DNA of 64,000 bases from Limimonas halophila (GCF_900100655.1 NZ_FNCE01000010.1:29772-93771); one strand, 5' to 3'. Shown: positions 20,046 to 29,244, numbered from the stretch's first letter. The notes: generated by a model from the sequence alone, not told the origin. Program-made: numbers and translations.

Positions 20046-21019
20046 GCGGGCAGCGCGTCGCCAACCGCCTGGCGATCCTGGGGATCGGCCTGATCGGCTC
20101 CTCGCTGGCGCTGGCGGCGCGCCGCCACGGCCTGGTCGGGGAGATCGTGGGCTGCGCCCGCTCGCCGGAAACGCGGCGGACGGCGCTCGACCTCGGCATC
20201 GTGGACGCGGCCACGGGCGACCCGGCGGAAGCGGCGGCGGACGCCGACATCGTCGTCTTCGCCACGCCGCTGAGCGCCTATCCCGCGCTGGCCGAGGCCG
20301 TCTCGCCGGTGCTGAAGGCGGAAAGCATCGTCACCGACGTCGGCTCGGTGAAGCAGTCGGTGATCCGCGACATCGGCCCCTTCGTGCCGGACCACGTGCA
20401 CTTCGTGCCCGGCCATCCGGTCGCGGGCACGGAGAAGTCGGGGCCGGAGGCCGGCTTCGCCGAGCTGTTCGAGGACCGCTGGACCATCCTCACGCCGCCG
20501 CCGGGCACGGACCGCGACGCGATCGCGCGGATCACGGCGCTCTGGCAGGGCGTGGGCGCGATGGTCGAGGAGATGGACCCGCGTCACCACGACCGCGTGC
20601 TCGGCATCACCTCGCATCTGCCGCACCTGATCGCCTACACGATCGTCTCCACGGCGTCGGACCTGGAGGGCGACGAGCGCCAGGAGGTCATCAAGTTCGC
20701 CGCCGGCGGCTTCCGCGACTTCACGCGCATCGCCGGGTCCGACCCCGTTATGTGGCGCGACATCTTTCTGAACAACCGGGATGCGGTGCTGGAGATCCTG
20801 CAGCGCTTCAACGAGGACATCACCGCACTTCAGCGTGCCATCCGCTGGGGCGAGGGCGAGGTGCTCGCCGAGCGCTTCGACCGGGCGCGCCAGATCCGGC
20901 GCGGCGTCATCGAGGCGCATCAGGCCGGCTCGTTCGATCCGCGAGAACCGGAGAAAGCCGCCCCAGCGGCATCGGACCCACAAGCACCTTCCCGTTCCGG
21001 AAATGAAGGGGAACGGTGA
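20042..21019 (+). CDS. tyrA: Prephenate/arogenate dehydrogenase
   Basis: NAD(P)-dependent oxidative decarboxylase in tyrosine synthesis, 325 residues. The Rossmann motif GIGLIGSSLALA is at residues 13-24, and the substrate-binding His is in GHPVAGTEKSGPEAG. SHLPHLIAYTIV and the helical C-terminal part follow. Coenzyme and substrate preference cannot be read with confidence. The last 113 bases overlap, tail to tail, the DUF2125 gene on the other strand; TyrA residues after about 290 are low in complexity and not conserved in the family. Confidence 0.93.
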   Translation: MSGQRVANRLAILGIGLIGSSLALAARRHGLVGEIVGCARSPETRRTALDLGIVDAATGDPAEAAADADIVVFATPLSAYPALAEAVSPVLKAESIVTDVGSVKQSVIRDIGPFVPDHVHFVPGHPVAGTEKSGPEAGFAELFEDRWTILTPPPGTDRDAIARITALWQGVGAMVEEMDPRHHDRVLGITSHLPHLIAYTIVSTASDLEGDERQEVIKFAAGGFRDFTRIAGSDPVMWRDIFLNNRDAVLEILQRFNEDITALQRAIRWGEGEVLAERFDRARQIRRGVIEAHQAGSFDPREPEKAAPAASDPQAPSRSGNEGER

Positions 21020-21941
21020 TCGTCTTCGGCCCCTCGTCCTGAACCTGCTGCAGCGCCGCCGCCAGCATGCGCGCATAGCCGGCGATGCGCTCCGACACCC
21101 AGCCGGCCTCCAGCAGCGCCCGGACGGCCGGTTCCAGCCCGCGCACGTCGACCTGAAGCGTGCCCGCCGGGCGCAGCTTTTCGTCCAGGGCCACTTGACC
21201 GTCGGCTTTGACCGTGACGTCCGCCCAGTGGACGCTTGCCGCGTGGACTTCCAGCGCGCCGCCGTTGCTGCGCCAGGCCTGCAGGCCCTCGCGCGTGATC
21301 GCGTCCGGAAGCGGCCCGCGCAGCGTGGCGTCGATGCGGATGCGCCGCACCGTCCGGCCGAGCGGGAGCGCCAGTGGGGCCGGCAGCGTGACCTGTCGAG
21401 CCTCCGTCCGGAGTGGGACGCGGTGCTCACCGGCGTTTGCCCCACCGCCCATGCGCGCGGTGACGTGCTCGGCGCCAACCCGGCCCGCCCGAAGGCCCGT
21501 CAGGTCGACCTCCGCGAGCCGCATCCGGCCGCGCTGGAGGGCCCCGGCGGTCGAGAGGGTGGCCCGCCCCCGCGCTTCCTTGCCGTCCAGGCGCAGTGTG
21601 CGGCCCGCCTGGGTGGTGAGCGTGTGCGTGCCCGGCGCGCGCCAGTGCACCGTCAACGGCTGTGTCAGCTGCGCTCTCGCCGTCACGCCGGGAAGCTGCC
21701 AGTGCCAGCCGGCGGGCGCCCGCACGGCGGGGCCGTCGAAGCGCGCGGTGATGCGGCTCGGAAAGCCTCCGATCTCGGGCTCGGCATCGGTGAAGGCATA
21801 GCCCTCCGCGCGCCGCTCGGCGAGCCAGTTGCGCCAGCTTTCCGCCAGTGCCGTGCTGGCCCACAGCCAGCCGCCGCCGACGACGGACGCCGTCAGCACG
21901 AGCAGCGCCAGCGGCACGAAAACCAGCAGCTTGCGGCGCAT
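20907..21941 (-). CDS. DUF2125 domain protein
   Basis: A 344-residue envelope protein with one N-terminal membrane anchor or uncleaved signal (residues 3-25, LLVFVPLALLVLTASVVGGGWLW). A long beta-rich domain of the DUF2125 family follows, known from alphaproteobacteria and without an assigned function. The family-like elements YAFTDAEPEIGGFPSRI, the Ala-rich repeat of WHWQLPGVTARAQLTQP and the closing VLVGPMPLGRLSPVL are present. The last of these lies inside the region that overlaps tyrA. GAGGAGA precedes the ATG at 21941. Confidence 0.88.
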   Translation of the reverse strand: MRRKLLVFVPLALLVLTASVVGGGWLWASTALAESWRNWLAERRAEGYAFTDAEPEIGGFPSRITARFDGPAVRAPAGWHWQLPGVTARAQLTQPLTVHWRAPGTHTLTTQAGRTLRLDGKEARGRATLSTAGALQRGRMRLAEVDLTGLRAGRVGAEHVTARMGGGANAGEHRVPLRTEARQVTLPAPLALPLGRTVRRIRIDATLRGPLPDAITREGLQAWRSNGGALEVHAASVHWADVTVKADGQVALDEKLRPAGTLQVDVRGLEPAVRALLEAGWVSERIAGYARMLAAALQQVQDEGPKTITVPLHFRNGKVLVGPMPLGRLSPVLADRTSRPDAPR

Positions 21942-22052
21942 GGCACGTCTCCTCGTGTGCGCGGGCCGGTGTGAGCAGGCGGGTCGCGGCGGTTTTCCCG
22001 CCCCGCCGGACGGGGTAGGCTCCGCCGGCGCGTTCATCACGGGCCCCGGACC

Positions 22053-22637
22053 ATGACCCGATCCGATCAGTCAGCCAAGTTCTACCAGGGCAAGCCGCGG
22101 CTGGACCCGCCGCCGGACGCGGATTTCTGGGTGTTCGCCTACGGCTCGCTCATCTGGCGGCCGGGCTTTCCGCACCTCGAGGTCAAGCGGGGGCTGTTGC
22201 GCGGCTATCACCGCCGCTTTTGCGTGTATTCCCACACCTATCGCGGAACACCCGACCGGCCGGGCCTCGTGCTCGGCCTCGACCGCGGCGGCTCGTGCCA
22301 CGGGCTCGTGTACCGCGTGCCCGCCGCCGAGGGCGAGTGGGTCATGGACTACCTGCACGACCGCGAGATGGTCCTGGGGGTCTACGATCCGCGCTGGCTG
22401 GCCGTGGATACCGACGATGGGCGCGTCATGGCGGCGGGCTTCGTCGTCGATCCCGGTCACCCGCAGTACGCCGGCGACATCAGCCGCGCGGAGATGGTGC
22501 GCCTCATCCGCCAGGGCGAGGGGCGCGGCGGTCCGTGCGTGGACTACCTGCGCAACACCGTGGCGCACCTGGACGCGCTGGACATGCACGACCACACGCT
22601 GCATGAGCTCTTGCGCGAGGTGGACGGCGCCACCTGA
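22053..22637 (+). CDS. ChaC-like gamma-glutamylcyclotransferase
   Basis: A 194-residue cytosolic enzyme of the ChaC branch, which splits glutathione into 5-oxoproline and Cys-Gly. The substrate-binding loop is VFAYGSLIWRPGF near residue 27, followed by RGYHRRFCVYSHTYRGTPDRPGL. The catalytic Glu is probably the one in the REMVLGVYDPRWL segment. The role is probably glutathione turnover, by family. Confidence 0.9.
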   Translation: MTRSDQSAKFYQGKPRLDPPPDADFWVFAYGSLIWRPGFPHLEVKRGLLRGYHRRFCVYSHTYRGTPDRPGLVLGLDRGGSCHGLVYRVPAAEGEWVMDYLHDREMVLGVYDPRWLAVDTDDGRVMAAGFVVDPGHPQYAGDISRAEMVRLIRQGEGRGGPCVDYLRNTVAHLDALDMHDHTLHELLREVDGAT

Positions 22638-22644
22638 GGGATGG

Positions 22645-23223
22645 TCAGCCGACGGCGGCCGTGCGGCGGCTGGGGACGCCCGCGCCAATGTCGATGAAGG
22701 TGATGTCGAGCGCGCCCTCGCGCGCGGCCGGGTTGGCGCGCGTGTCCACGGAGAAGGGGCGCTCGTCGCTGTCGGAAACGGCAAAAAACTGGCAAACGCC
22801 GCGGCGGTCGTCCGCCACGGGCAGGAAACAGATCTCCGCGCGGTAGGCCAGGCCGTGGCGGCGCACGACCTCGCGCACCAGCCGCATGCCGCAGGGATGC
22901 TGGACGGCCTCGCGGATGACGTGGACGCGCCAGTCCGCGTGTTCTCCCGGCAGGCAGTCGCGGAAACGCATGCCGGTGGGCTCGAATCCCCAGCGCTCGA
23001 CCACGTTCGAGCCGGCGAGCCGGATGACGGGGTCGCCCGCGTCGCCGTCGAAATCCATGACCAGACAATCGGCCATCAAGCGGCCCAGGCTTTCCGGGGC
23101 GATCCCGCTGCGTGCCGGGATCACGGTCCTGGCCGCGTCCCGCCAACCGCACCACGTATGCACGAACGCGCGGCACGTCGGGCCGGTGAACTGTTGGGGC
23201 AGGCTCCTCTCGCTCGTGGGCAC
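22645..23223 (-). CDS. PAS-domain protein (PAS_5 / DUF family)
   Basis: A 192-residue soluble protein whose core (about 30-150) resembles the PAS_5 domain common in Rhodospirillales: CLVMDFDGDAGDPVIRLAGSN, then the WGFEPTGMRFRDCLPGEH turn and YRAEICFLPVADDRRG. There is no output domain. The GTG start at 23223 is preferred because GGAGAGG lies about six bases upstream; an ATG six codons earlier lacks a ribosome site. Ligand and partner are unknown. Confidence 0.8.
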   Translation of the reverse strand: MPTSERSLPQQFTGPTCRAFVHTWCGWRDAARTVIPARSGIAPESLGRLMADCLVMDFDGDAGDPVIRLAGSNVVERWGFEPTGMRFRDCLPGEHADWRVHVIREAVQHPCGMRLVREVVRRHGLAYRAEICFLPVADDRRGVCQFFAVSDSDERPFSVDTRANPAAREGALDITFIDIGAGVPSRRTAAVG

Positions 23224-23335
23224 GCGGGACCTCTCCAGCATCGACGGTTGTGGGAACGCTAGTGCGGCTTCGCCCACGCCACAACATTTCAATTTCGAGA
23301 TATTCAAATGCGTTAACTGTGGTGCGGCTCGCGGC

Positions 23336-25177
23336 TCACGCCCCGCAGCGGGAGGCGCCGCAGTGCGCGCACACCCGGCACCCCGGATGGCCCAGCACCT
23401 CGCGGGCACCACAGACCCGGCACGGTTCCTCGGCGAGCGTGCGGTGGTCACCCGGGCTGGTTTGGCCCGCATCGCCGCCGGCTTCCAGCACCGCGCCGGT
23501 CGTGGGGTTCGGACGGTAGGTGGTGCAGCCTTTGCAGCCCGCCTCGAACGCGCGGCGGTAGACGTCCTTGAAGGCGTCGAAGCCGATGTCGGCGGGGACG
23601 TTGATCGTCTTGGACACCGAGGCGTCGATGTAGCGCTGCACCGCCGCCTGCATGGCGACGTGAGCGTCCGGTGTCAGCGATTCCGTGTCGACGAAGGCGG
23701 GCGGCAGGGCGCTGTCATCGCCCACCAGGCGGCGGTATTCGGCCACGGCGTAATCCGTGACCGTGACCTCGCGGTGGGTGTCGTCGCGCTGGCGGATCTT
23801 GCGCGTATAACTCGGGCTGTAGACCGGCTCCAGGCCGGAGGAGACGTTGTTGGCGACCAGCGAGATCGTGCCCGTGGGCGCGACCGAGCCGACGAGGCCG
23901 TTGCGCACGCCGTGCGCGGCGATCGCCGCGCGCACGTCGGCGTCCAGCGCCTGCACCGTGGGGCTTTCCAGGTAGCGCTCGCGGTCGAACAGCGGGAAGG
24001 GGCCGCGCTCGCGCGCCAGCTCGACCGAAGCCAGATAGGATCGCCGCTGTAGCGCGTGCAGCCAGTCTCCGGTGCGCGCGACGGCGGCGTCGCTGCCGTA
24101 GGTCAGCCCGCACATCATCAGCGCGTCGGCCAGCCCGGTCACGCCGAGCCCGATGCGGCGCTTGGCCACGGCTTCCTCGCGCTGCTGCGCCAGCGGGAAG
24201 CGCGAGACGTCGATGGCGTTGTCCAACATGCGCACGGCCCGGGGCACCAGCTCGTCCAGCGCGCTTACGTCCAGGTCGGCCGCGTCCGTGAAGGGATGGC
24301 GCACCAGCCGCGCCAGATTGATCGAGCCGAGCAGGCACGCCCCGTACGGGGGCAATGGCTCTTCGCCGCACGGATTGGTTGCATGAATAATTTCACAATA
24401 TGCGAGATTGTTGAGGGCGTTCACGCGGTCGATGAAGATGACGCCCGGCTCGGCGTAATCGTAGGTGGCCGCCATGATGCGGTCCCACAGTTCGCGGGCG
24501 CGCAGCGTGCGGTACACCTCGCCCCCGAAGGTCAGCGGCCAGGCGTCGTCCGCCTCGACGGCGGCCATGAAGGAGTCCGTCGCCAGCACCGAAAGGTTGA
24601 ACATGCGCAGGCGGGCCGGGTCCGCCTTGGCGGCGATGAAGGCCTCGATGTCCGGGTGGTCGCAGCGCAGCGTGCCCATCATGGCGCCGCGCCGGTTGCC
24701 GGCGCTCATGATGGTGCGGCACATCGCGTCCCAGACGTCCATGAAGCTGACGGGCCCGGAAGCCGTGCCGCCCAGCCCGCGCACGGGCGCGCCCGCTGGG
24801 CGCAGCGTGGAGAAGTCGTAGCCGATGCCGCCGCCGGCGCGCAGCGTTTCCGCAGCTTCGCGCAGGTGGGTGAAGATCCCGTGCAGGTCGTCCGGGATCG
24901 TGCCCATGACGAAGCAGTTGAAGAGCGTGACCTCCAGCCCCGTGCCCGCGCCGGCCAGGATGCGGCCCGCCGGCATGAAGCGGAAATCGTCGAGCGCCGC
25001 GCGGAAGGCGTCGCGCTGCGCCGCGCGCGTGTGCGCCGGCTCGGCCTGGGCGAGCGCGGCGGCCACGCGGTCCCAGGTCTCGCCGATGTCGGCTTCCAGG
25101 GGCGTTCCGTCGGCCGCCTTGCGGCGGTACTTCATGTCCCAGATGCGCTGGGCGATGGGCGTCAACTGGACCGTCAT
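23336..25177 (-). CDS. nrdJ: Adenosylcobalamin-dependent ribonucleotide reductase (class II)
   Basis: Makes deoxyribonucleotides from ribonucleotides without oxygen, using adenosylcobalamin to form a thiyl radical. The radical Cys is C270 in NPCGEEPL, with the N268 and E272 partners. C88 in LFNCF is a redox Cys. Near the end come GCKGCTTYRP (C548, C551) and a Cys-rich tail (C586, C589, C600, C603, C606, C611) resembling a zinc ribbon. The 613-residue protein is the compact form, lacking a long N-terminal extension. The promoter was not identified, and no cobalamin riboswitch lies in the 66 bases upstream. Confidence 0.94.
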   Translation of the reverse strand: MTVQLTPIAQRIWDMKYRRKAADGTPLEADIGETWDRVAAALAQAEPAHTRAAQRDAFRAALDDFRFMPAGRILAGAGTGLEVTLFNCFVMGTIPDDLHGIFTHLREAAETLRAGGGIGYDFSTLRPAGAPVRGLGGTASGPVSFMDVWDAMCRTIMSAGNRRGAMMGTLRCDHPDIEAFIAAKADPARLRMFNLSVLATDSFMAAVEADDAWPLTFGGEVYRTLRARELWDRIMAATYDYAEPGVIFIDRVNALNNLAYCEIIHATNPCGEEPLPPYGACLLGSINLARLVRHPFTDAADLDVSALDELVPRAVRMLDNAIDVSRFPLAQQREEAVAKRRIGLGVTGLADALMMCGLTYGSDAAVARTGDWLHALQRRSYLASVELARERGPFPLFDRERYLESPTVQALDADVRAAIAAHGVRNGLVGSVAPTGTISLVANNVSSGLEPVYSPSYTRKIRQRDDTHREVTVTDYAVAEYRRLVGDDSALPPAFVDTESLTPDAHVAMQAAVQRYIDASVSKTINVPADIGFDAFKDVYRRAFEAGCKGCTTYRPNPTTGAVLEAGGDAGQTSPGDHRTLAEEPCRVCGAREVLGHPGCRVCAHCGASRCGA

Positions 25178-25243
25178 GCCGCGCGCGTCCGCCGGTGCCT
25201 GTGGTCCCGGCAGTTTGGCGGCACAAGCTCGCGCGGCAAAGGG

Positions 25244-26425
25244 TCAGGCGACCTCCACGGTTTCACCCGCCAGCGGCACCCCGGCGTCGGCCAGCATCGC
25301 CAGGTCCACGTCGCTGATGTCCCGGCTCTCCCCGGCCCTGAGCGCGGTGGCCATGAGGTCGCCGTCGTCGGCGAGATGGTAGGGATCGCCGTCCGCCAGC
25401 GGGACGGTATCCCCGCCGTTCGCCTCGCGCGCCGACGCGCCGTCGAAGACGAGGCCGCCGAAGGGGTCGCTTTCGACGTTGGTGTCGAAGGTGGACACAC
25501 GGCCGACGTTGCTGGTGTGCGTGCCGTTGAAGCCGAGAACGTGGCCCAGCTCGTGCGTCAGGATGGTGAGTGCATCGAACTGCGTGCGCGGCACGTCCTC
25601 GGACAGCTCGGTGTTGAAGACCCAGTCGTCGACCTCGGGGATCTCGATGCGCAGATCCTCGCCGATGCCGTTGGGATCGGTGCCGGTCTTCAGCTCCGCG
25701 ACGACGCCCTGCTGGTGCACCGGCTGGCCCGCGTCGTCGACCAGCCCCGTGTCCACGGTCGTCCCGCTGAGGGCCTGCGCGAGGGTGCTGTCCGGGAGAT
25801 CGGGGTCGCTGATGATCTCGGCCTCGATCGTGACGTCGGTGTCGATGGCCAGTTCGTCCGTCCACTGCACCCAGGCCGCTTGCAGGGAGTCGCGCAGCTC
25901 CGGCCGGACGCCGTCGAACACACCCGCCGGGTCCGTGAAGGTGGCTTCCAGTTCGGCGCCCGCGGTTGCGCCGCCGTCATCGGATCCGTCGCTCGTCGAG
26001 GTGCCGCCGCTTCCGGTGTCGGCGATGCCGGAGATGTCCGTGCCATCCAGGTTGACCGTCGACGGATCGAAGCCGGAATCGACGGCCCGCCCGTCCACCT
26101 GAACGCTCGGGGTGCCGCTGCCCGCGTCGATGCCGGCGGTCGTGCTGCCGTCGGCGAAGGCCAGCTCGACATCGGCGTTGAGCGCGATCTCCGCGCTGGC
26201 GCCGTCGGGGCGCGAGACCGTCAAGACGTTGCCGCCGGCGGAGAAATCGTAGGCGTCGGCGTCGCGCGCGAATTCCACCCGGTCGCCCGTGTTGCCGCCG
26301 AAGCTGATGTCCCCGCGGGCCGGCACCTGAAGGGTTTCCGCCGCGCGGGTCCCGCTTACCCGGGCCTGAAGCGGCAGCAGCACCGTCTGCTGGCTGCCGT
26401 CGAGGACGAAAAGGTTGCCGTCCAT
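25244..26425 (-). CDS. Metzincin-like zinc metalloprotease, probably secreted
   Basis: A 393-residue acidic protein with no classical signal peptide. Residues 35-95 form one copy of a repeat seen in secreted surface proteins (GDRVEFARDADAYDF, then ELAFADGST). The C-terminal half is a zinc protease: H291-E-L-G-H295-V-L-G, then His 303, and a Met-turn at about M358 in HLADDGDLMATALRAGE, followed by ISDVDLAMLADAG as in matrixin and serralysin relatives. The third His sits two residues further out than in HExxHxxGxxH. AAAGGAG lies ten bases before the ATG. The export route is unknown; lack of a signal peptide and the acidic repeat would fit type I secretion. Confidence 0.72.
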   Translation of the reverse strand: MDGNLFVLDGSQQTVLLPLQARVSGTRAAETLQVPARGDISFGGNTGDRVEFARDADAYDFSAGGNVLTVSRPDGASAEIALNADVELAFADGSTTAGIDAGSGTPSVQVDGRAVDSGFDPSTVNLDGTDISGIADTGSGGTSTSDGSDDGGATAGAELEATFTDPAGVFDGVRPELRDSLQAAWVQWTDELAIDTDVTIEAEIISDPDLPDSTLAQALSGTTVDTGLVDDAGQPVHQQGVVAELKTGTDPNGIGEDLRIEIPEVDDWVFNTELSEDVPRTQFDALTILTHELGHVLGFNGTHTSNVGRVSTFDTNVESDPFGGLVFDGASAREANGGDTVPLADGDPYHLADDGDLMATALRAGESRDISDVDLAMLADAGVPLAGETVEVA

Positions 26426-26558
26426 GCCGCCACGCTCCTTTACCGCCAAGGCCGCCCATCATGCCGCGCCAGCTTGAACAAAGCTTTAACCCGGAGGGGC
26501 CCATCGTTGGTCGCCAGCCAGAACAGCATATCGCTCCGCGCCGCCGAAGGGGGAGGCG

Positions 26559-26963
26559 ATGCCGCGCCACGCACCGACCGCCGCGGCACCGGCTGCCGCG
26601 GCTCGCTCGCCGTTCAAGGCCCTGCGCGCCTGGCTTCAGGGCTTTCAGTACAGCGAGGATGCCGACCCCGAGGGCGCCTTCGTCGGCGACCCCGCGCGGC
26701 TGGCCCGGATCGGCCGGCGGCAATTCAAGCGCCACCTCGCCGCGCTGGAGCGCATCGTTGCGGAAAACCGCGTCAACCGCCGCGACCGCGTGCTCAACAT
26801 CTTCATCGGGCTGGCGCTGTGCGTGATCGTGATCGGGGTCGTGATCCTGGTTCCCAACCTGCTGCGCTACGCGCGCTACGGCCTGTCGGAGCGCAACGCC
26901 CGGCGCCGGCTGGACGCGGACCGGGCCCGCTTTCGCGCGCGTTTCGGCACGCCGCCGGGGTAG
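26559..26963 (+). CDS. Membrane protein of unknown function, 134 residues
   Basis: Not recognised. A soluble N-terminal part of about 83 residues contains FQYSEDADPEGAFVGDPARLARIGRRQF. A membrane segment is at about 82-101 (NIFIGLALCVIVIGVVILVPNLL), and an Arg-rich cytoplasmic tail closes the protein. GGGGGAGG precedes the ATG closely. It is divergent from the metalloprotease gene and convergent with plsC, three bases away. Confidence 0.68.
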   Translation: MPRHAPTAAAPAAAARSPFKALRAWLQGFQYSEDADPEGAFVGDPARLARIGRRQFKRHLAALERIVAENRVNRRDRVLNIFIGLALCVIVIGVVILVPNLLRYARYGLSERNARRRLDADRARFRARFGTPPG

Positions 26964-26966
26964 GGC

Positions 26967-27713
26967 TCACCCCGCGCGGGCCTGCTCGGATACGGCCTGC
27001 TTGTCGCCGCGCGCTTCGCGCACCAGCCGCGCCGTCGCCGGTTCCAGGCTGTCGGTCAGGCGGCGCATGAAGGCCTTGCGGCTCAGGCCCGGTTCGATGG
27101 GCGGCTGGATTTCCATGACGATCCGGCCCGGCTGCTTGCGGAAGGCGTGCCGCCCCCAGAACACCCCGGAATTGAGCGCGATGGGCACAACCGGCAGGTT
27201 GAGGTCGCGGTACAGCGCGGCCACGCCCGGATGATAGTCGCCGGGCGCGTCGGGCGGCCGGCGCGTGCCCTCGGGATAGATGATCAGCGGCCGGCCCTGG
27301 TCGACCACGGCCCGCGCCCCGCGCAGCATGCGGCGCAGGGACGCGGCGCCGCCCGCACGGTCGATGGGCACGGCGCCGTGGCGCAGCAGGTACCAGCCGA
27401 ACGGCGGGCTCCAGGTCAACTCGCGCTTCAGGATGTAGGCGGGGTCGTCGAACACCAGCGGAAACGCGAGGGTGTCCCAGGCGGACTGATGCTTGGCCGC
27501 CACCAGGAAGGGCGGGTCCGGCAGGTTCTCGCGCCCGCGGATTTCGTGGCCCAGGCCGACGATCCCGCGCAGCAGCCAGAACAGCACCCGGATCCACACG
27601 CGGCCGCCAGCCAGGATCCACCGCCGCGGCGCCGCCAGCAACGGCAGGCAGGCGATCATCATGAACGCGGTCCAGGCGAAGCCGACCACGTTGAACGTCA
27701 GCGAGCGCATCAT
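26967..27713 (-). CDS. plsC: 1-acyl-sn-glycerol-3-phosphate acyltransferase
   Basis: Inner-membrane enzyme that acylates lysophosphatidate to phosphatidate in phospholipid synthesis; 248 residues. The catalytic HX4D motif is KHQSAWDT near residue 73, the glycerophosphate-binding motif is IIYPEGTRR, and VPIALNSGVFWG follows. One or two N-terminal hydrophobic segments anchor it. The ATGATG start overlaps the ydcF stop, so the two are translationally coupled in an ftsE-ftsX-ydcF-plsC run. Confidence 0.93.
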   Translation of the reverse strand: MMRSLTFNVVGFAWTAFMMIACLPLLAAPRRWILAGGRVWIRVLFWLLRGIVGLGHEIRGRENLPDPPFLVAAKHQSAWDTLAFPLVFDDPAYILKRELTWSPPFGWYLLRHGAVPIDRAGGAASLRRMLRGARAVVDQGRPLIIYPEGTRRPPDAPGDYHPGVAALYRDLNLPVVPIALNSGVFWGRHAFRKQPGRIVMEIQPPIEPGLSRKAFMRRLTDSLEPATARLVREARGDKQAVSEQARAG

Positions 27714-28342
27714 GGATGAGCGGCTCCGGTCAGGCTCTCGCGCACCAGCGCGGCGAGGTACTTGCTGTATTCCGTCATCAGCAGGCGCGCCTTGTTCGGC
27801 GCGCGCCACCAGGGCGCGGCGCTCAGCCCCGGCGGGAACACGGGATGGGGCACGATGTGCACGTCCGGCAAGCGGGCGCGGAACGCCAGCAGGCTGCGCG
27901 GGATGTGGTAGGCGGCGGTGACGAGGCGGAGGGACTCGACGCCGTGCCGGGTCACCCATTCGGCGGTCTCGTCCGCGTTGCCGCGCGTCGTCCGTGCCGT
28001 GTGGCCCAGGTCGACGCAGCAGGTGATGTCGCCGTGATCGCGCCCGTTCGCCTTGAGCACCGCGTCCAGGTCGACGCGCTCGTGCACGCCGGAAATCAAC
28101 AGGCGCTCACCCAGGCCCTCGGCCAAGAGGTCCAGCCCGACCGCCACCCGGCGGTTGCCGCCCGTGAGCACGACAATGGCATCGGTGGCGCGTGTGGGCT
28201 CCGCCACGCGCTCGGGCAGGTGGGTTGTGAACCACAGGAACCCGCCAAACCAGCCGGCCGCTGCGAGGCCCACGAGCCCGATCAGCCAAGCGGCGCCGCG
28301 CCGGCGCACACGCTTGCCGCTGGCGAGCGCCCGGCGGGCCAT
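27710..28342 (-). CDS. YdcF family protein (DUF218)
   Basis: A 210-residue protein anchored by one membrane segment (residues 18-41). The DUF218 domain starts at TDAIVVLTGGNRRVAVGLDLL and continues with ERLLISGVH, GNADETAEW and LRLVTAAYHIPRS. Relatives such as ElyC and SanA act in envelope maintenance, though the reaction is not established. It follows ftsX with a one-base gap. Confidence 0.88.
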   Translation of the reverse strand: MARRALASGKRVRRRGAAWLIGLVGLAAAGWFGGFLWFTTHLPERVAEPTRATDAIVVLTGGNRRVAVGLDLLAEGLGERLLISGVHERVDLDAVLKANGRDHGDITCCVDLGHTARTTRGNADETAEWVTRHGVESLRLVTAAYHIPRSLLAFRARLPDVHIVPHPVFPPGLSAAPWWRAPNKARLLMTEYSKYLAALVRESLTGAAHP

Positions 28343-28343
28343 G

Positions 28344-29231
28344 TCACGCCAGCCTCGCCAGGGTGCGCAGCACGGTCAGCCGCGCCGTCGCCGTGGCCAC
28401 GGCTGCGGTCGCCACCGGGATGAGGCCGAGCGACGCCCACTGCCAGCCGGCGAGTGCCAGGTCCGGGATGAGCGCGCCGCCGCCCACCGAGATGGCTTCG
28501 CGCAGGATCAGCAGCGTGGCGGCTGCCAGCACCACCCCGATCACGCCGCCGAGCAGGCCCAGCCGCAGCGCGTGGTGCTGGAACTGCCGGGCGATGTAGC
28601 CGTCCTGCGCCCCGATCAGGTGCAGGATCTCGATCACGTTGCGGTGCACGGCCAGGCCCGTGCGCGTGGCGAAGATCACCGTCACCACGGCGGCCGCCGT
28701 GACCAGTCCCATGACCAGCACGGCCACGCCCTGGAAGGAGCGCACCACCTCCAGCAACCGGCCCAGCGTGCGCTGGTGGTCGTCGATGGTCGCGCGCGGC
28801 GCGGCCGTTTGCACGGCGGCCTGGAGGTTCGCCATGTCGGGCGGGTTGGCGCGGTTCACGCGCGCCGCCACCAGCGCGGGCAGCGGCAGCTCGCCCAGGC
28901 TGCGGCGCTCGCCCAGCCAGGGGGCCAGCATCTCGCGCACCCGCTCGTCCGGAATGGGGCGCGCGCTGGCGATGCCGGGCCGGCGCTTGAGGGTGTCGAC
29001 GACGTTGTTCACCTGCGCGGCGCGGCTCACCTGGCTGTCCGGGCCGGGCGGCGGGATCTGCACCGTGAGCCGGCCGGCCAACCCGGTGTCCCAGCGCTCG
29101 GCCAGGTTGCTCACGGCCAGCGCCGCCGCCAACGCCAGCGTGGCGAGATAGACCATGAAGCCGATCAGCCACGGCAGGTAGCGGGCCGAGGCGTCCTTCT
29201 GCAGGGGAACGTCGCGCCGGGCGAAGATCAC
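28344..29231 (-). CDS. ftsX: Cell division protein FtsX
   Basis: A 295-residue inner-membrane partner of FtsE. One N-terminal membrane segment (about 22-42) is followed by a periplasmic domain of about 125 residues. Three closely spaced segments in the C-terminal half (GVAVLVMGLVTAAAVVTVIF, GLLGGVIGVVLAAATLLIL and the last one near 265-285) complete the usual four. The periplasmic domain normally turns on peptidoglycan hydrolases at the septum. The start is GTG with GGGGGA upstream, 13 bases after ftsE. Confidence 0.92.
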   Translation of the reverse strand: MIFARRDVPLQKDASARYLPWLIGFMVYLATLALAAALAVSNLAERWDTGLAGRLTVQIPPPGPDSQVSRAAQVNNVVDTLKRRPGIASARPIPDERVREMLAPWLGERRSLGELPLPALVAARVNRANPPDMANLQAAVQTAAPRATIDDHQRTLGRLLEVVRSFQGVAVLVMGLVTAAAVVTVIFATRTGLAVHRNVIEILHLIGAQDGYIARQFQHHALRLGLLGGVIGVVLAAATLLILREAISVGGGALIPDLALAGWQWASLGLIPVATAAVATATARLTVLRTLARLA

Positions 29232-29244
29232 GCCGTCCCCCGCC

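Noticed and set aside
25178..25243. Cobalamin riboswitch controlling nrdJ.
   Set aside because: Only 66 bases separate nrdJ from the upstream gene, too few for a cobalamin riboswitch of about 200 bases, and no B12-box was seen.
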